Assembly (NCBI GenBank): GCA_040079795.1
Contig: JBEBJQ010000001.1
Span: forward strand, 110,253 to 174,252
Reading direction: 5' to 3'
DNA from: SXIZ01 sp040079795
Lineage (GTDB): Bacteria; Pseudomonadota; Gammaproteobacteria; Methylococcales; Methylomonadaceae
Length of the DNA: 64,000 bases
Position numbers and translations under genes: made by a program. Positions 63,287 to 64,000 of this stretch are shown one piece after another. How positions within the stretch are numbered: position 1 is the first letter of the stretch; each line of letters begins with the position of its first letter. Under the pieces are notes generated by a model, which searched no databases, was not told where the DNA came from, and worked only from the letters and a program-made list of their open reading frames with translations.

Positions 63287-64000
63287 TCAGCTCCGTTTAC
63301 GTAAATACTTTTCTACGCCAGTTGCTCTTGCTTCGGCTTGCTTGGCTAAATAATTAGCCACACCAGAAACAGAATTTTTATCTTGGGCAGCAAGGTATCT
63401 GGCTACGCCCGAAAGACCACTTTTATTTTTTGCAGGACTCTCAGCCGAAGCATTAGGTGCGCTTCTGAATTTAACAAAACCAACCGCAATTAAAGCAAGC
63501 ACGATTATGCCGATTAAAGATAAATCCATAGACCCTTGTTTTTCAGGTTGTGTGCTGGCCACGTCAGATGCAGCGGTATTTCCTTCAGATTTTTGTGTTT
63601 TAACTGCTGAAGAATCATGGCTTTTAGCAATAGAGGCAGTACCCGGTTTATAATCGGGATCACTGTAAAGCACTTTAGGTTGAAAGTTTGCTGCTGGGTG
63701 CTCTGAGTCTTCTGCAATAACTGCAGAAGTAGCCGATCCAGAAGCCACGGCACTTGAGCTACCAGTACTGGCATTTTCATCCTGAAAAACCACCTTCGGC
63801 TGAAAATCTGCTGCCGGGTAATTTGAATCAGCCGTTTCAGACGCAGCGGCCTTTGGCTCAGTTGCCACTGAAGACTGACTCGACTTAGAGTCGGTATCAT
63901 GAAAAAGCACTTTTGGCTGAAAATCTGCGGCTGGGTAATCAGCCTCTGCCATTGCCAAGCCGCTGCCCAGCAGCAGCACTGCAAATACACTTGGAGTTAA
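63287..64000 (-). CDS. Membrane protein with PAADFQPKV repeats and GVxKYL tail, cut by window edge
   Basis: The frame is open to the window end (upstream codons read LTPSVFA before VLLLGSGLAMA), so the signal peptide and true start lie partly outside. Numbering from GTG 63979: cleavage is likely after AMA (residue 11). Three repeats follow at 15, 54 and 94 (YPAADFQPKVLF, YPAADFQPKVVF, HPAANFQPKVLY), each followed by a short acidic segment, in a Ser/Ala-rich region. One helix at 152-170 (DLSLIGIIVLALIAVGFV) precedes a tail with GVARYL, GVANYL and GVEKYL at 15-residue spacing. Topology would be periplasmic repeats and a cytoplasmic motif tail. The family is unknown to me. Confidence 0.75.
   Translation of the reverse strand, partial: LTPSVFAVLLLGSGLAMAEADYPAADFQPKVLFHDTDSKSSQSSVATEPKAAASETADSNYPAADFQPKVVFQDENASTGSSSAVASGSATSAVIAEDSEHPAANFQPKVLYSDPDYKPGTASIAKSHDSSAVKTQKSEGNTAASDVASTQPEKQGSMDLSLIGIIVLALIAVGFVKFRSAPNASAESPAKNKSGLSGVARYLAAQDKNSVSGVANYLAKQAEARATGVEKYLRKRS

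Overview
The window looks like chromosome of a gammaproteobacterium, most plausibly a methylotroph or methanotroph of the Methylococcales type. No pmoA or mxaF/xoxF marker is present, so this is inference. It rests on a sugar-phosphate set suited to the ribulose-monophosphate cycle (transketolase, class II fructose-bisphosphate aldolase, transaldolase), a HisA/HisF-like protein of the kind found near tetrahydromethanopterin genes, and gammaproteobacterial housekeeping genes (priA, dsbB, DUF1249/YqiB, hemJ, mscL, rplM-rpsI, serA-serB). Base composition is moderate. Genes are dense, and no rRNA, tRNA or CRISPR array was seen.

Layout. 1-19 kb is mostly housekeeping: the 5' end of priA with two perfect DnaA boxes upstream, a PEBP-like protein, a glutathione transferase, dsbB, a decayed IS5-like transposase, a large membrane protein, DUF1249-queD, PilZ, a methyltransferase and cvfB, mscL, a VOC protein, a RIO kinase, a multicopper oxidase, a PAP2 phosphatase, rplM-rpsI, serA-serB, a thioredoxin-like protein, hemJ and a HisA-like protein. 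19-24 kb has a secreted protein with a large internal duplication and a sensor kinase/response regulator pair. 24-38.8 kb is a long + strand block for inorganic carbon: SulP transporter, beta-carbonic anhydrase, a small membrane protein, a NuoM-like subunit, DabA, a DabB/NuoL-like subunit, two more NuoM-like subunits, and a SulP-carbonic anhydrase fusion paralogous to the first two genes. A GH63-like glycosidase follows, then transketolase preceded by a long inverted repeat.

43.8-46.6 kb is an AT-rich accessory patch with a KAP-family P-loop NTPase. 46.6-49.5 kb holds a Sua5/TsaC enzyme and a biotin-dependent carboxylase subunit. 49.8-59.5 kb is an iron-uptake region (two PepSY membrane proteins, a TonB-dependent transducer, FecR, FecI) interleaved with toxin-antitoxin modules: one intact VapBC, one broken AbrB/MazF-like pair, and a FitAB/BrnTA hybrid in which both toxins are cut but both antitoxins are intact. 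A decayed REP-associated tyrosine transposase and a long palindrome lie in the same region.

The last 4 kb has fba and tal and, upstream on the same strand, two adjacent genes for proteins built from a short motif, [ST]GVxKY[LIV]xxQ. One has about 17 copies on a largely 20-residue period. The other is a membrane protein with three copies in its predicted cytoplasmic tail and three copies of a different motif in its predicted periplasmic part. I do not recognise this pair. Together with the extended DAB-type operon it is the best candidate for an undescribed system.
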